Below, piece by piece: positions 33,137 through 47,201 of a DNA stretch of 64,000 bases. Location: positions 647,255-711,254 of the forward strand of contig MNCI01036132.1 in NCBI GenBank assembly GCA_015680685.1, read 5' to 3'. Under the pieces are notes generated by a model that was given only the letters and a program-made list of their open reading frames with translations, ran no database searches and was not told the origin of the DNA. The stretch is from Gnetum montanum (Eukaryota > Streptophyta > Gnetopsida > Gnetales > Gnetaceae). Position 1 is the stretch's first letter, and the number at the start of each line of letters is the position of its first letter. Both the position numbers and the translations under genes were made by a program.

Positions 33137-36100
33137 TTATGATTGAACTTGAAACTTTATGATTAAAGGTACTTCAATAAGCTTTTGAATTTTTTAGCAT
33201 TGAATGAACTTATGCATTGAATTAATAGAGAGATTCAGTAGTTATGGGTTGTAGATTTAAAGATTGAACTTGAAACTTTATGATTAAAGGTACTTCAATA
33301 GTAAGCTTTTGAATTTCTTAATAGAGGAAAATAAAATCATGAATATTTTAAATCTTTTTACATCAATACTTCAATTTGCATTTTCTTTCTAGACTAAATA
33401 TTGAAAATGTACTTTGTTTAGCAAAATTGTTTTCACATTTATGAATGATTTTGCTTTCATAGTCACTTTTGGAAATCAAATTTTAACCGTGGATCTATGG
33501 AGTAAAAAAAAAATTTGTATAATTTAATTAATTTTAGAATATTTAGTATAAAATCCTAGGAAAACGATAGAAGATTAAAAAATTAGATAAAAGTAAAGAT
33601 TTGATTAATGTTATTCAGGGCATTATTTTTCATGAAAACATTTGAAGTTGATATTAAAACATGTACTTTAGAAGATATCATGATATTGTATAAAAATATC
33701 ATAATTTGGAAAGGAAAAAATATAACTAAACTAATTTAATGTTGCAACATGAAATACTATGCATTATTGACCTTCTTAATTAAGTAATCCTTCCTAGCAA
33801 GAATCCTCCTCTTGGGGGACCAAAAAGCCTAGTCAAGAAAATAAGCATTCAAGTTTATATCAGATGATAATGCAAGGTGCATTGTATCTTTTATGATATT
33901 ATGAATAACTTAAACCAAATTTTCTTTTAGACTTTCAAGAACCTCAATAAATTGGAGATTTATAGCTCTTTTTCTTCTTCTTCTTCTTGTTTCTTCACAA
34001 AGTCATACAAAACTTTAAGACACTAAGAAATTGCATCAATAACTATTTTATATCTAGCAATCATATCATAGAGTTTTTTTCTTTGATTTAGGGTTTAGAT
34101 TTTTAACCATTGTTATTTTGATTTGTAATTTTACTACCATTTATTACTGTGCCATCATAATTTCTAGTTAATCAAATATAACATCCTCATAGGTAATCTC
34201 CTTTTTTGTCATTCTTGATATACGAGTAAGTTGTGGTTTTGGTCTTGTGGTATGTATGTGTGATGTGCCACTATGCTATTGGTGTATGTGTTTCTTTGAG
34301 ACCTTATTTATCATGCTGATAAGTTAGAATGTTATGAGATTTTAGATTATGAATTATTGACATTTTATTTTTATTTCACATCAATCTTGTTATACCATGA
34401 GGTAAGCATCATTATTTGGATGAGTGTTTGACATGGGTATATGGCTAAGTTTACATGATGACTGTGTTTTACTAAATATTTGGTATTTTATGCTTTTCTT
34501 TTTATAATAGCTCAATGATAAGTGAGTCTCAACTTTGAGTGATTTTTTGAGTAGAGCATTTTTTTAGAAAGTTATTGGTTTTGATGGTTTTGAAATTAGA
34601 TTTACGGATTGAGAGATATGTTGATATGTTGATGTAGGGGTAATAGGTTATTAGTAAGTTTTTCATTTCTAACTTGTACATGCTTATAGCCCCTATTGGT
34701 AGTCTTTGATTTTTTATATATTGAAAGCTTATGATTAGTCTTTAGAAAAGTATTATCTAGTTTTGTCCCTATGCTTAATTTAATAATGACTATTGGATTT
34801 TCTCCTATATCTATATAAACTGAGTACTTGTAATTCATATTTCCATCTTTGACATTCATAAATAGTGGAATGGAAGACTCTATTCATTTGGCAAGGTAAC
34901 ATGCATGAGTACATTTGTGTGTCAATTTGTAGTGGTTAAGTTGTCCATTTCTTTAATTATCAAAATTTCACATTCCATTGTTGGATTTCTTTTCCTTTAG
35001 TTTTGGTAGTTTTCATTGACTTTTATGTCTTAGATGAGGGTTATTGATGTGTAACAAGGTTTGGATTAATTGGTATAGAATTTGTGCAAATTCATCGATG
35101 ATCAAGTTAGAGATTATTGTTATGTTTTCATTATTGATTCAAATTGAGTAGGTTGATGTGAATGATTATGTAATGTTAAGTGATGAGATGTCAATGGTGT
35201 AATGTTAATTGATTTTGTACAATGATGAATTGCAATTTCTAGTTTATGGATTTTGATGATGTTGTACAAAAGATGGATAATTGTGTTGGATTTATTATCG
35301 ATTTTGAGATTATTTCTTTATATTTGACATGAAAGGATGCTTAAATAATTATTGCTATGGATTTACTATGATAAGATTGCTAATGTTGGGGTAATGCGAT
35401 CTTATTTTCTATGATCTTCTAAGTGAGGGTTTGATCTTGAATATTTTGGATCAATTGGATTTTTGTTTATCTCTTGAAGATTTCTACTTGCATCGATGTT
35501 GCATGATGTAGAATTTGTTTATTTGTGGTGTGTTGGCACAAACTTAGAGTTACCAATGATTCTTTATTCCTATCCTAGTGACAAGAAACTATTGGTGGGG
35601 CAAAGGTTTTTTTAATGGCAATGCTTATCTCCTCTTTGTAATGATAATCACAATGTTGAGAGCTCTTTCAAAAATGTGAGCTTAGGTGTTTGCTAGTTTC
35701 TAGAAACACCAAGGCCTAGATACCTCCAAATAAACTTAGTGGTTGTAGAGAACTATGTGTTTAGGACTAAGATTTAGTATAAATTTCACAATATTCTATT
35801 TTGGGAGCTTAACAACAAATTGTACTTTTATGAAAAGATTCAACCATTTTATTCTTTTCTGTAAGCAAATGAATTTTTAGCTATATTAGAGCTACTTAGT
35901 CTACAAAATATAGATCATATGCTACATGTACTAATTTTCCTTTCATTATATGCTTAAGTGTAATTCAATAGATCTATTACCAGTCTTCCATAGAGAGAAA
36001 GTTCCATGAGAAAAACTAGAAACAAAGCAAGACTCAATGGATTGATAGAAATAAAATAGTAAAATTGCATAAAATCTTAAACATTGAAGACATGCTAATA

Positions 36101-36949
36101 TTGACATGAGTAACTACTTTGGAAAATAAAGCTATTTATATAATCAATAATACCAAAAATACTAAACCCTTTACTCAAATAATCAATTAAACAATTCCAA
36201 GAAATGAGTTGCAAGCCACACTATAATCTTGCCTACTAGATAAGCAACTATGATAAAAAAGAAAATAAAAATAACTCACTAAATAGAAGTAAATGAATTG
36301 AATCAAGTTTGAGTTTAAAATGTCATTGTACAAAAATATTCCTCCAATATCTAAGACTCAGTTCCTCCTAGCTCCTCCTCCTTTTAACAAATTTTCTCTG
36401 GGCTTTTTACACTAGTCTATGGCAGTTACAAATGTTATAATAATTAAGGCCATAACTTCCTCATGTTCACCTCGTATAAATGTAAACCACTTAATAACTG
36501 TTTAGTTTTTCAAAATAAATTCATCATTCTTTGAATCTAAAGTCCCTCAACTAATAACTATTAAGATAATCTCCCGTGACTTAAGAAAGCCTTAATAGCC
36601 TAATTCATTATATTTGGTTTAGTGTTAGTAAGCTTTTTTAAGACTTCTTTAGCACTTGTTTCTCCCAAATTGAATTTATTTATCAAATTTATTATTTCTA
36701 TTAAGGTAACTCTCACGTTGGTACAAACTTGTTCCAGTTTCAGCTTATTCTTGGTAGTTTTATTCATGGTCCCAGTAACTGCCATTATCATATCCAAATA
36801 ATCCTATTTGCATTGAGGTAATAGTTCTCTCTTAGTTATAGCTAAATCAAATAGTTCTCGTGTCTTTTTGTTCATCCACACAAATATGGCTTGTTTTTCT
36901 TATAAATTTTATGAAAACTTTGGAGACATTCCAGTGTGCTTCAATGGTA
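33137..36949. other. AT-rich sequence, no gene recognised
   Basis: Very AT-rich, with a local direct duplication (33145 and 33264 copies of TTGAACTTGAAACTTTATGA), a CTT run near 33968-33986 and no protein domain I can recognise. The short minus-strand frame at 36600-36797 is Lys-rich without a known motif. It probably holds decayed transposon sequence. Confidence 0.5.
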
Positions 36950-39150
36950 GCTCTATGCTAGTCTTAGCTCTGTTTTAGTTCTTGGCTCTATTTTTCTATG
37001 GCTTTGTTACTTGGAATTTGTCCTTTGTTCTTTAACTTGCTTCTAGATAGGTTGTTCGACTCAGTTCTTGCCACATGTCATGAGCTTTGATTTCTAAAAG
37101 CTTAAGAGTTTAGGCTTAGCATCTCAACCTATTCTTGTTGATGTAGCTTCTATTTTCATATAGCCTTTACTTAGTTTTGATGTTAGCTTGTTGAACCATT
37201 TTTGGACTTGCTTATAGAGTTGAGTTTTGGTTCTATGAACTATTTTACAAAAGACTTGATGTGGTAGAGTGATTCTTGAGCTTTCTCATAGAATCAAATT
37301 TTGGTTCTAGAAGTTGTGTTATATCCTTTAGCTTCTTACTCACAAAATACAGAGCTATATTAAAATTTAACATGAATTTGTGTTAATTTTATTCTTTTTT
37401 TGGTCCAAAATGAGATCTGTTTATCCTAACATGGCTTGTAGAACCATGTAGCTTTTCCTTGTGAAAAAAATGTTCAATTCTATGAACCTATGCTAAATAT
37501 AAAAGCTGATGTGATAAAGCTTTCTGTAGAGCCTATTTTTAGAGTTGACTCTTCTAGCTTGATGAAGTAATTAACTTTTTCAAGCTAATGTTACTTTTAG
37601 AACTGATTGAATGCCTACTTGTAGAACCATTTTTGTATTCTACAAACTTGTTCTATAAGGGAGTTGACATCATAGAATGAGTTTATGCTTGTTTGTAGAA
37701 TCAATTTGCAGTTCTATGTGTTGAGTCATGCTCTTTTGCCTCTACTTCATATCTTGCTAAACTTGATTAAAAGTATAGCATGCACATGCATAAGTCTTGG
37801 TGAGTCCAAGATGAGATCTAACATGGCTTGAAGAACCATTTCAAAGCTTATTCATAGAACCATTTTTGTGCTCTACAAACTTGCTCTACAAGTTGTAGCT
37901 AGCTTTTAGAGATAATTCATAGAAGCATTTTTGGTTCTACGAGATTTTCTTCTATCTTGAGCTTAGGTGGCTTGTAGAATCATATTAGAGCTTGCTTGTA
38001 TTTTGATTCTATGAGCCTACATTATAGATAAGCTAACATGACTCATAGAACCATTTTAGAGCTCATTCATAGAACCAATTTTCAGTTCTATGAATCTACC
38101 CTACTAAAATACTAATGTGGAAGAATAATTCTTGGGCTTCTTTCTTTTTATGCTTCATGATGATGACTTGTAGAACTATCTTTTAGCTGCATTTTAGAAT
38201 TGGTTTTTGGTTTTACAAGCTCATACTCTATAAAAGCTAACATGGTAGAGCCACTTTTGTGCTTGCTTGTAAAGTTGAATTTTGGTTCTATGTACAAGCT
38301 TATTTTAATATGCTCTAATGACATGGCTTGTAGAAATGATTTTGATCCTGTTCATAGATATAAAATGAGCTTCTATATAATTATTCTATAAAGGAGATGA
38401 TGTGGCAAAGTCAATTTTATGCTTATGAGTGATGCATTTTTCTCCAAAGTTGATATGGTAGAGGCAAAAGGAATGTTTCTTGTAGATCCATTTTCTAATC
38501 TTATGAATCTTCCCATCTTAATAGAGTTGACTTGGTAGAGGTAAAAAAATGAAATTACTTGTAGGACTGAAGTTTTTCTTCTTCATATAGCTTATTCTAA
38601 TGATGTGGCTTGTATGACTAATTTGCAAAATTAAATCTAGGTTCTAAAGAACCACTCTATGTAGAAGTTGATGTGGTGAGGCCAATTTTTGTACTAGTTT
38701 ATGAAATTAAATTTTGGTATTATGAAGCACATAATATAACTTCTATGTGTCATTACTTTGATTGCTAACCTGTCAGAGTAGAACATGACTTACGAGCTTG
38801 TTTATAGAGCTCTTTCATAGAACCATTTTTCAAGCTTATGAATCTTAGCATTTGAATAGAGCTCACTTGCCATAACCATTCTTCATGTTTTTTTCATTGA
38901 ACCAGTTCTTGGTTCTACTAACCTACTTCACAAGATAGCTTACGTGTCAAATGGGATTCACATATACAAAGCTAATTTCAATCTTTCCTTATGCTTTAAT
39001 CCTACAAAGCAAAGTCAAGCAGCACCATTTTGGAGAGTCAATTTTTAGTCCTATGAACTTCTTCTATGAGTTGATGTGATAGTCATACTTAATGAATTCT
39101 CTCTGTTCACCATTGATTACGTTTTAGCTAGTCTTCAAAACCCTTTGTAA
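36950..39150. repeat. Degenerate array with recurring TAGAACCA...TGGTTCTA hairpins
   Basis: A phrase of roughly 80-110 bp recurs in decayed form: CATAGAACCATTTTTGGTTC, then TATGAACTTGCTCTA, AAAGCTAACATGGTAGAG. Clear instances of the dyad or its half lie near 37213, 37288, 37437, 37627, 37857, 37920, 38043, 38073, 38193, 38274, 38817 and 38898. The arms AGAACC and GGTTCT can pair. Period is irregular, so I cannot give a consensus length by eye. It looks like an old satellite or a repeat-rich transposon interior. Confidence 0.65.
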
Positions 39151-40099
39151 AGCTAATCTTTAGTTCTAAGATTCCTCTCTACTTGGAATGATTCTAAAGA
39201 ATTGAGTCAGCCTCAGATCAAGCCTTTTTTTCTTTTGAAATGATAGGGTTTCTTTCTATTCTTAACTATTTATTCTAATGCTAATTCCATATATAGATGA
39301 AACTGGTTTTTATGCTTTGTGAATCCATTTTCAATGGTCTCATCTTAACTAGCAAATAGAAAGTGTGTTCCTCTAGGCTACGTTAAGCTCATACAAGTTT
39401 TACCTTTGTAACTATTCCATGCGATATTTGATAGAATCCAAAATCCTAGCTTTTTAAACTAATTGAAATCTCATGAGCTTATATGATCAACAAATCAGAA
39501 TATTTTGAGGTTGCTTTTAGCTTTAAAACCTTTTATCCCAAAAATAAATTTGATCATAAAGACTTACAACATCTCCATAGAAACTTCCCTTGATATTTAC
39601 CTCCTCTTGGGATTCATTCTTTGTAGATAAATACAATGTGATAAATCTTAGCTCAATCTCATTATATGAGTATATCATGATTTTTTTAAAAAAACTGTGA
39701 GGTAAGATGTAGAAAAGTAAACTTGATGCTTTGAATCCATTGCTATTCCATGTAAGTGGCTAATGTTGCAACAACGGAAGAGCTCTCTTAAACCATTTGA
39801 GATTTGCTATACTAAGAAAATATAAAAATTATTTCTGCACTCATTTTTAGTTCTCATATGTTCTTTCAATCCATGGGTCTTTTGCTTAACTTTCAAACTT
39901 AAGTTTTGAAGCTTCATTCATACTACAGTTATCACCAAAAACTTGGCTTTAAATCATTAAAACTTAAAATCACAATTAAGGCTTGAGCTTTTCATTCCTT
40001 TAATCATGAGTCTTGAACTATTTTGAGATACAAAGTCTCTTTATGATGTAAATATATAGCTATATTAAAATCGGAAACCATTAGTGAGGATTGTTGGAC
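39151..40099. other. AT-rich sequence, nothing recognised
   Basis: Continues the AT-rich background without the hairpin phrase. It ends at an assembly gap directly after TTGTTGGAC. Confidence 0.5.
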
Positions 40100-40340
40100 N
40101 NNNNNNNNNNNNNNNNNNNNNNNNNNNNNNNNNNNNNNNNNNNNNNNNNNNNNNNNNNNNNNNNNNNNNNNNNNNNNNNNNNNNNNNNNNNNNNNNNNNN
40201 NNNNNNNNNNNNNNNNNNNNNNNNNNNNNNNNNNNNNNNNNNNNNNNNNNNNNNNNNNNNNNNNNNNNNNNNNNNNNNNNNNNNNNNNNNNNNNNNNNNN
40301 NNNNNNNNNNNNNNNNNNNNNNNNNNNNNNNNNNNNNNNN
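40100..40340. other. Assembly gap, 241 N
   Basis: A run of N. Frames that cross it (40004-40570 and others) are not real. Confidence 0.99.
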
Positions 40341-41216
40341 TGGGGGAAGGAATGAATAAGTTCCCCAAATAAAAAAATTATTTGAAGTAAAGCACACACC
40401 AAAATTAATGTGGTTCCCCAACTTAGGTAGTCCACGCTTAGAGGATAGTTCACAAGTACACCTCTGGACTTTGTGTTACTCTCAAATGTTGTTTGAAGCA
40501 TACCATACCCTGTATAAGCTCTAAGCTCCACAACTGTGTGATTTGATGCTATGAATCCACTTAACCCCACAAGGTCTCGACAAGCTTAGAATGTGGTTTC
40601 TAGGATCCTACAACCTTTACAACTTGAGCTCCACTTCAGAGTGTTGTGGCGCTACACTAATACTCAATCTTGCAAGATCCTGACAAGCTCAAGCAATATG
40701 CCTTCCTATAAGAAGGACATCAACCCTGTAGGGCAACAATAGAGAACAAAAATCACAAGGAAAGAATGTAACTAAGTTTGTTGATCCTTGCACCTTGAGG
40801 TACAACTAACTTTGACCAATTACAATAGAAAAAAGATTGTACAATGAGAAACAACAATGATTTCAATGAGTGCTTGATGAATACAATGAAAGTAAATAAT
40901 GCTTGATCTTTTCCCAATGAGAATGGAATTTTCTTATAGCTAATATGTTTCCAAAATCACCTTGAAATACATGCAATAGCTAGTTAATGGTCACTGAAGA
41001 TGTCTTCTCCAAGACTAAGACATCTTTCTGTAATGGACCTTCATTCTAGAAAGACATCTTCTTCAAGATTGAGATGTCTTTCTACATCAAGCCTTCATTC
41101 TACAAAGACATCTTCTTCTCAGTAAAGATGCCTTTCTCTCCAAAATGATGTCTACTATTTTCTAGAGATGTCTTCTCCTGTGCTGCCTTCAATTCTACTA
41201 AGATGTCTTCTTTTTC
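40341..41216. repeat. Possible copia-type LTR fragment with AAGACATCTT repeats
   Basis: 40400-40470 (GTGGTTCCCCAACTTAGG, then GTCCACG) resembles a phrase common in plant copia LTRs, recalled from memory. 40995-41215 holds about four imperfect copies of a unit near 55-60 bp with AAGACATCTTCTTC and GAGATGTCTTTCT. No ends, target duplication or primer site could be fixed, so the assignment is tentative. Confidence 0.35.
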
Positions 41217-41217
41217 N

Positions 41218-41377
41218 AACTGTAATTGATTGTGACCTAGCCATGACTCGTAGTAACTCACTTTCTTAAGGAGCATAAGTTGGGCATGAATTTTAGCATA
41301 CTATTTCTTTGTAGCTATGACCAAAATATAACTCATAGTTCTTGGTCATGATCCTACTGTAACTTGTAGAAATTCTT
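41218..41377. repeat. Inverted copy of 41894-42053, bounded by single N (probable misassembly)
   Basis: 160 bases that read as the exact reverse complement of 41894-42053, with single N at 41217 and close by at 41379. The pattern equals that at 15941-16201. Confidence 0.8.
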
Positions 41378-41379
41378 AN

Positions 41380-44300
41380 GAGGTATTGAAGAGATTTTGT
41401 TGATTTTATGTTGCTTCCATTTTAACTAGCATAACAGGGATATATGAATATAACTCTAATATAGACAACTAGGCTCTGTTAAGCTCATAAGGTTGATTTA
41501 AGATCTAAATGAAAACCCTCGTTTCTTAAATTGAGCTACATATAAGGATTACCAAATTTATCTATAATAAAGCAATTTACTTTATCTAATTACCCATTCT
41601 TCATTAAGTAGAGATCAAAGAATTAAGCCTTGCTTCATTAATGGCCAAAATGTTACAATGTGGTGCAAGTTACAATTGTTTGAATAATCAAAGATATCCT
41701 TTGTGTGCAATTTTTAAGCTAACTTTTGTATTGTAATGGATTTTTACTATCTATGATTCATGGTTAGTTAGAATGTAAAAATTTATTAACATCATGAGTC
41801 ATGATGGAATTGTAGTATGGATAGCATAAGCTCACTAAGGGTTGTGGTGGAGTCACCATAGATTTTTGGATTCTACAATTGATACATGTAGGCAAGAATT
41901 TCTACAAGTTACAGTAGGATCATGACCAAGAACTATGAGTTATATTTTGGTCATAGCTACAAAGAAATAGTATGCTAAAATTCATGCCCAACTTATGCTC
42001 CTTAAGAAAGTGAGTTACTACGAGTCATGGCTAGGTCACAATCAATTACAGTTGGTTTGAGATTAATATTTTCATAGAGATGATGTGGTTGAAAGAATTT
42101 GTACATAAGAATGATGAATTTTTTATGCTAATTTTAATGCTTGATAAATTGTATTGTGAATTCATGAATGTTTTAATACCTAGTAAAGAATGAAAAATTA
42201 TTTAATAAATCATTATCATTTGATGAAGTGATGAATGATAGAAAACAAGAAAATGTGAGTTTATGTGTATAGTTTGTGATGGATGTTAATTTGAGGAAAT
42301 TGCATGGAGTTCAATAACTATTAAGATGTTATGTGTCTTGGGCATTAGATAAGGTGTGATTGTGAGGTTAATTATGTCATGTTGTGTGAACTCATTAACC
42401 ACTATCTTTGTAAGAAGTGATGATGCTTTTACGATTATTTATGTTATGTGATTAGTTCATGTGATACAAATTATATGCCAACTATTTAATTACAATTCCA
42501 TGAATAACACCTTCATGAATTAAATAAGAATTGCCTGACTTATAGTCATAAATGGTCTTAAGAATAATATAGCCCTAGAAAATTGATGATAACAAGATGA
42601 AGAAGCATATTTTGCTAATTAAATACGAACTTAAGAATATGAAGTAGAGTAATTATAGCATATGGTGAAAAAATAATAATAAAAACTAAAAAATAAGAAA
42701 AATGTAAGCACACTACATGAGACAATGATGAATGAGAATGGATAGATATCCACTTTCCCACATAATGAAAGAATATTTTGTCTTTGAATGATCCTTATGT
42801 AGAGAGAATGATCATTTAAGAGAGATGGATATGATTAATAAGATAAACCTTGATATTTTGGAGTTAAAATTAATACAACATAGCAAATTTTGGGCTCTTA
42901 CAATTGATGGATCTAATATTTTCCTTGTTGTTAAAGCTAGATGCAATGATAATGATCAAATGGTGCTAATTCTAATGGGTATACAATTGGTAGTAGAGAT
43001 GGTGATGCTGGTGTCACTCAAGGATGTTACCATTAGTGACGATAATAGAGGATTCTATAGAGGTTAGCATGGATGCTGAGAATTGCTTGATGTAGTACTA
43101 TTGAGGGTAGTTGATGACCAAAGAAAGAAGGAGCTTTCAATGACAATGATGATGAAGCTATTGTTTTCTCTCTCAATTCAAAGAAATACTCTAAATATAA
43201 AAAATGTGGCTTATTCTAAGGATTAAATTCTTGTATTGATAGGCTATAGATGCTTAAAAATATCAAAAATCCAAAATTGAAAATTAGGAGTTTGTGTCTT
43301 GTTAAAGTTAGATTAATGATGAAATCCTAGGTTATGCTAATGGTGATGCTGGCCATTACCTAGATGTCACTTAGACTTGAAATGGTAATTCTGGATGTCT
43401 AAGGATAATGTTGGTGGTCACGTATACTATTAAATGAAGTCATTAGTGTCATTCAGTGGAGCTTGAAGTGATGTATATGAGTTGAAGTTTTATGATGTCT
43501 TGGTACATGATATTGACGCTAATGCTTTCAATCATCCAAGAGTTACATTGATCAATGATTAAAGGGTAGTCACATTGAATATGAATCTCATAGGATGAAG
43601 GTAAAGTGGGAGGCATGGAGATAGGAGAAATCAAGATTTTTAACCTTTGGAAAGAGACTAAGGACCTAGCTTGGATGAAGCTTGAACAATGATATATTAT
43701 AACTTGTGTTGGCTAATGCAGTCCTGAAAAAGTGGGTATAACATTACCCTCTCTTGATGGATGTTGCTAAGATATCAAAGGAGAATCCATCAAGAAGAAG
43801 AAATATGGTGATTATGTACTTGCCAAGTGGGGCACGGAAAGAAGAGTTAGGACATCACCTATACACTAGTAACATATACAAGTAGTCATGAGGATGGTGT
43901 TGGATCACAAAAGTAGGGCATAACTAAATCTTGTACACATAATGGATGAATGGATGGTATTAATGAAATTCTTATCTTATCTACTTAGAATCTATCCAAG
44001 TGATCACAATGGAAGGATGGTGATTAAAATGAAAATGGCCTAGGATCAAATCTCAATGGCTTTTTAAATAAGTTGAGAACTCTAAAATTTAAGGATATCA
44101 TTGAACATTACCTAGGATGACTTGGAGTAAGATTTAAATCCTTCTTTTTGTTTCAAATTATTTGATTAAAATGGTGATAATTATCTTCTAGGTTTATCAT
44201 CCTAGATCATTGGATCAATGTGAGGTAGAAAAAAAAAACTGAATCACTAGACATTATGATAGTAATGAGTGGAAAAATGTTAGGTCCTTAATCTTTTTTA

Positions 44301-46135
44301 AGAATTGTGGAATCAATCTTTGTTGGATTGATGAGAATTTCTATTCTCATAAATATGTCAATTCTAATCACAAGAATCAATGCCTAGCGAGATGCCCTAT
44401 TTTGCAATAAACACAAAAAAAAAGCAAGCTTGATTCAAGGGGAAAACGATATCAATTCATCTCCAATTTGGGGAATGAGGTACAAAAGACTAGATAAGAC
44501 ACTTAACCTTCAAATTGATACATGCAACAAGATTTTATAGGACATTCAATCATAGATTCATCACATATGCTTCAAAACATGGAAGAATATGAAACATGAG
44601 AGAAAGTAACAATGACTAAATCCTTGAAGGGATTTAGATCTAGAAGCTAATGATCTAGAACTATGTAGCAAGATAAGATCTATTAATCTTCAATGAAAAC
44701 TGTGCTTACTACATTCAAATACTTTTAAAATTGTAAGAAAAGAAGAGATTGTGAAAAATCCAAATAAGTTCTTTAAACACCTCCATAAATGAGCTTCTAA
44801 AAATTGATCTAAGATTGAGAATTGTAGATCATTAACATGAAAAGCTTCCTAGCTAAGGAATAAAACAAATTCTTAATAGAATTATAGATTTAAAAAATTA
44901 AATAGTTTTCTATTATGCTTCTAAAATAAAAATACACATAAGACAACATTTATGATTAAAATCATGGTAAAAATTAAGAGAATAATAAATTGAAACTTGT
45001 AAGATAAATTTTGAGAATGTGAGAACTGAGAATTTATGAAAACTTATGAGACTATGAAAATTCAATTGTGAGAAATCTCCAAGAACATTATGAGAATTAG
45101 ATAAGAGAATTGTGAGGATCTTAAATCATTGTAGGAAATTCATGTTGCAAGAATGTGAGAAAGAAAAATAAAATATATACAAAGAGCTTAGGAAACCAAT
45201 AGCACACTCCCTTCTTCTGTTCACCTTCCAAATGATTCAAAGTGCTCTTATCAAGTTTACAATAAAGGAGAGGACTCCTTATAGCTTTCAAGGATGCCTC
45301 ACTTTGATGATGATTACATGTGGAGTCATTGATCCTTTACAAAAATGAAGTGTGCACACACACTAACATTAAAACATAGAATTCAATCTTTGAAAATTAA
45401 AACCAATAGCTAATGACTCTTAACTTTAAAACTTAAAAAATAAAATGATTCCAAATTTAAAATATGGCAAGAAACATGAAATTAAGAGCATCATAAATGG
45501 TCCAGAAGAGAGCACATATCATACTATTTCCAATAGACTTAACATAGCCTTGTTATATGAGAGTAAATCCACTCAATACTTGCTAGTGAGCTAAAAATAA
45601 CAAGAGAAAGATGACTAGATAGGAAGAAAGTTAGAGAAAGAGAAGAGAAAGTAGAAGAGAATAGATGAATAGTAGATATTTTGAAACCAAGAAATTAATA
45701 AAATGAAGAAATAAATGAGGGACATAGCCTCTATACCATGTTTAGATGGCTAAATCCAACACTCTAACAATATTTATTATTTTAATAATTAGAAAATTTG
45801 ATAATCCTCTTCATATGCCACTCAATCTCATCATATCTTGACATGGAATGTTACTAAGAAACTCTTGTATCTCTTTGCATGAAGTAGATTGCTTATAAAT
45901 ATTGTCATCATTGATGTGTTTTAAAGGAAATGTAAGAAGAATGAGGAATGTAAGAGTAGGGAAGGTAGATGAAATGGTACAATGAGGTAGAAAAAGGTCT
46001 TAAGAATATAGAATATGGAAGATGAGAAGAGATAAATAGTAGAATGGGAAAAGAAAGAAAAATAGAATTTAATACAAAAAAGTTAATAGAGAAAAGAGTT
46101 AGATGATAACTATGGTAATTTTTTTTATTAGATGT
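41380..46135. other. AT-rich sequence, no gene recognised
   Basis: Long AT-rich stretch with scattered short frames and no recognisable domain, primer site or LTR. 41894-42053 is the source of the inverted copy described at 41218. It ends at the target duplication GATGT (46131-46135) of element F. Confidence 0.5.
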
Positions 46136-47045
46136 TGATGATTCACAATTTGGTTGGTTGCATCAATGAGGCCTCATCGACTGGGCCCTGTTGATGCATC
46201 GTATCATGCATCGAAGAGGCCCCATCGACCCAGTGTCTATTTTTAGCTATAAATACACACCTACCAGTTGCATTTATGACATAAGAGATTGTAGTTGTAG
46301 CGAAGCTCTTACAGTTTTTCCATTTGAAAGTTAGAGATTTCGTCCCAAGTGCTTGTAGCAGGAGTCATTGAGTGTACGGATCTTTATTTCAGCATTGTTG
46401 TACCTAAGCATGACAACGTGTGTAGCAATAAAGATGAGCTTTCTGATAAACCTTGTAGCACTTTGGATAGATTAAATATTTTATTTATGCATTCAATGTT
46501 CTCAATAATTTGTTAAATGTTTCTAAGTATTTATTAAATGTTTTCTAGAAATTAAGTTGATGAGGCAATTAAGTAAGGTAGATTACACACATAAGTACAA
46601 CCACTTCAAGCATAACACGTATTCACTTGGTAATCATAGCAGTGTTATTGCTTGGTACGCCTAGTAGCGTAGTGCTTGGTCACCCTATAGCAGATACGTG
46701 GGTTCAAGATGTGTACAGAAAGTGGGACCGAATGCTTATGTTAGGATTAGTTAGATGCTAGTTACTTAGTTAATTTAAATTAGTTAATCTAATCACTTTT
46801 ATCTTCCTTTGAATACCAAAATCATAAAACACAAAATGATAAAAATCAGATGCCTCAATTACACTTAACCATACCAATGTACATCATAAGTGTAATTGGG
46901 AAGACAATAATTGATCTTAAGGCAAGATTCACTTCCTAGAAGACTAGTGCACCAAAAATGATAAAGTCCATGGAATTCAATAGGATCATGTGTGAACGCT
47001 TTGTGATTCATATGGTTGGGCATAGGGGTACCTTGTCGCTCATCA
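46136..47045 (+). repeat. Element F 5' LTR
   Basis: 910 bp, TGATGATTCA to CGCTCATCA. U3 carries GAGGCC/CATCGAC repeats, TATAAATA at 46248-46255 and AATAAA at 46427-46432. R-U5 matches the LTRs of A and B. It is followed by one spacer base and the primer site. Confidence 0.92.
46248..46255 (+). promoter_or_regulatory. TATA box of element F 5' LTR
   Basis: GCTATAAATACAC directly downstream of the GAGGCCCCATCGAC repeats. The 3' LTR keeps GCTATAAATACATG near 60770. Confidence 0.7.
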
Positions 47046-47046
47046 T

Positions 47047-47064
47047 TGGTGCTACTGTTGAGGA
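47047..47064 (+). other. Primer binding site, tRNA-Asp type, element F
   Basis: TGGTGCTACTGTTGAGGA, 11 of 18 matches to the tRNA-Asp complement; six of the seven differences are C/T or G/A transitions in the deamination direction. One base follows the LTR, as in elements B and C. Confidence 0.75.
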
Positions 47065-47201
47065 CTTTGTTTGTTGAAATGTGCACTATTTAGGTTTAAG
47101 TGAATATCATTAATATTGTTGTATGAACCTCAAGGTCAATATCATTCCCACTATACATAGAATTATAGAAGCACACTGATAATTTTACTTTGTTTTGCAA
47201 A

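Noticed and set aside
36600-36797. Lys-rich minus-strand frame of 65 codons
   Set aside because: Bias follows the AT-rich sequence; no motif, flanking exon or homologue seen.
36950-39150. CRISPR-like array
   Set aside because: The genome is eukaryotic, repeats are degenerate and irregularly spaced, and no cas genes exist.
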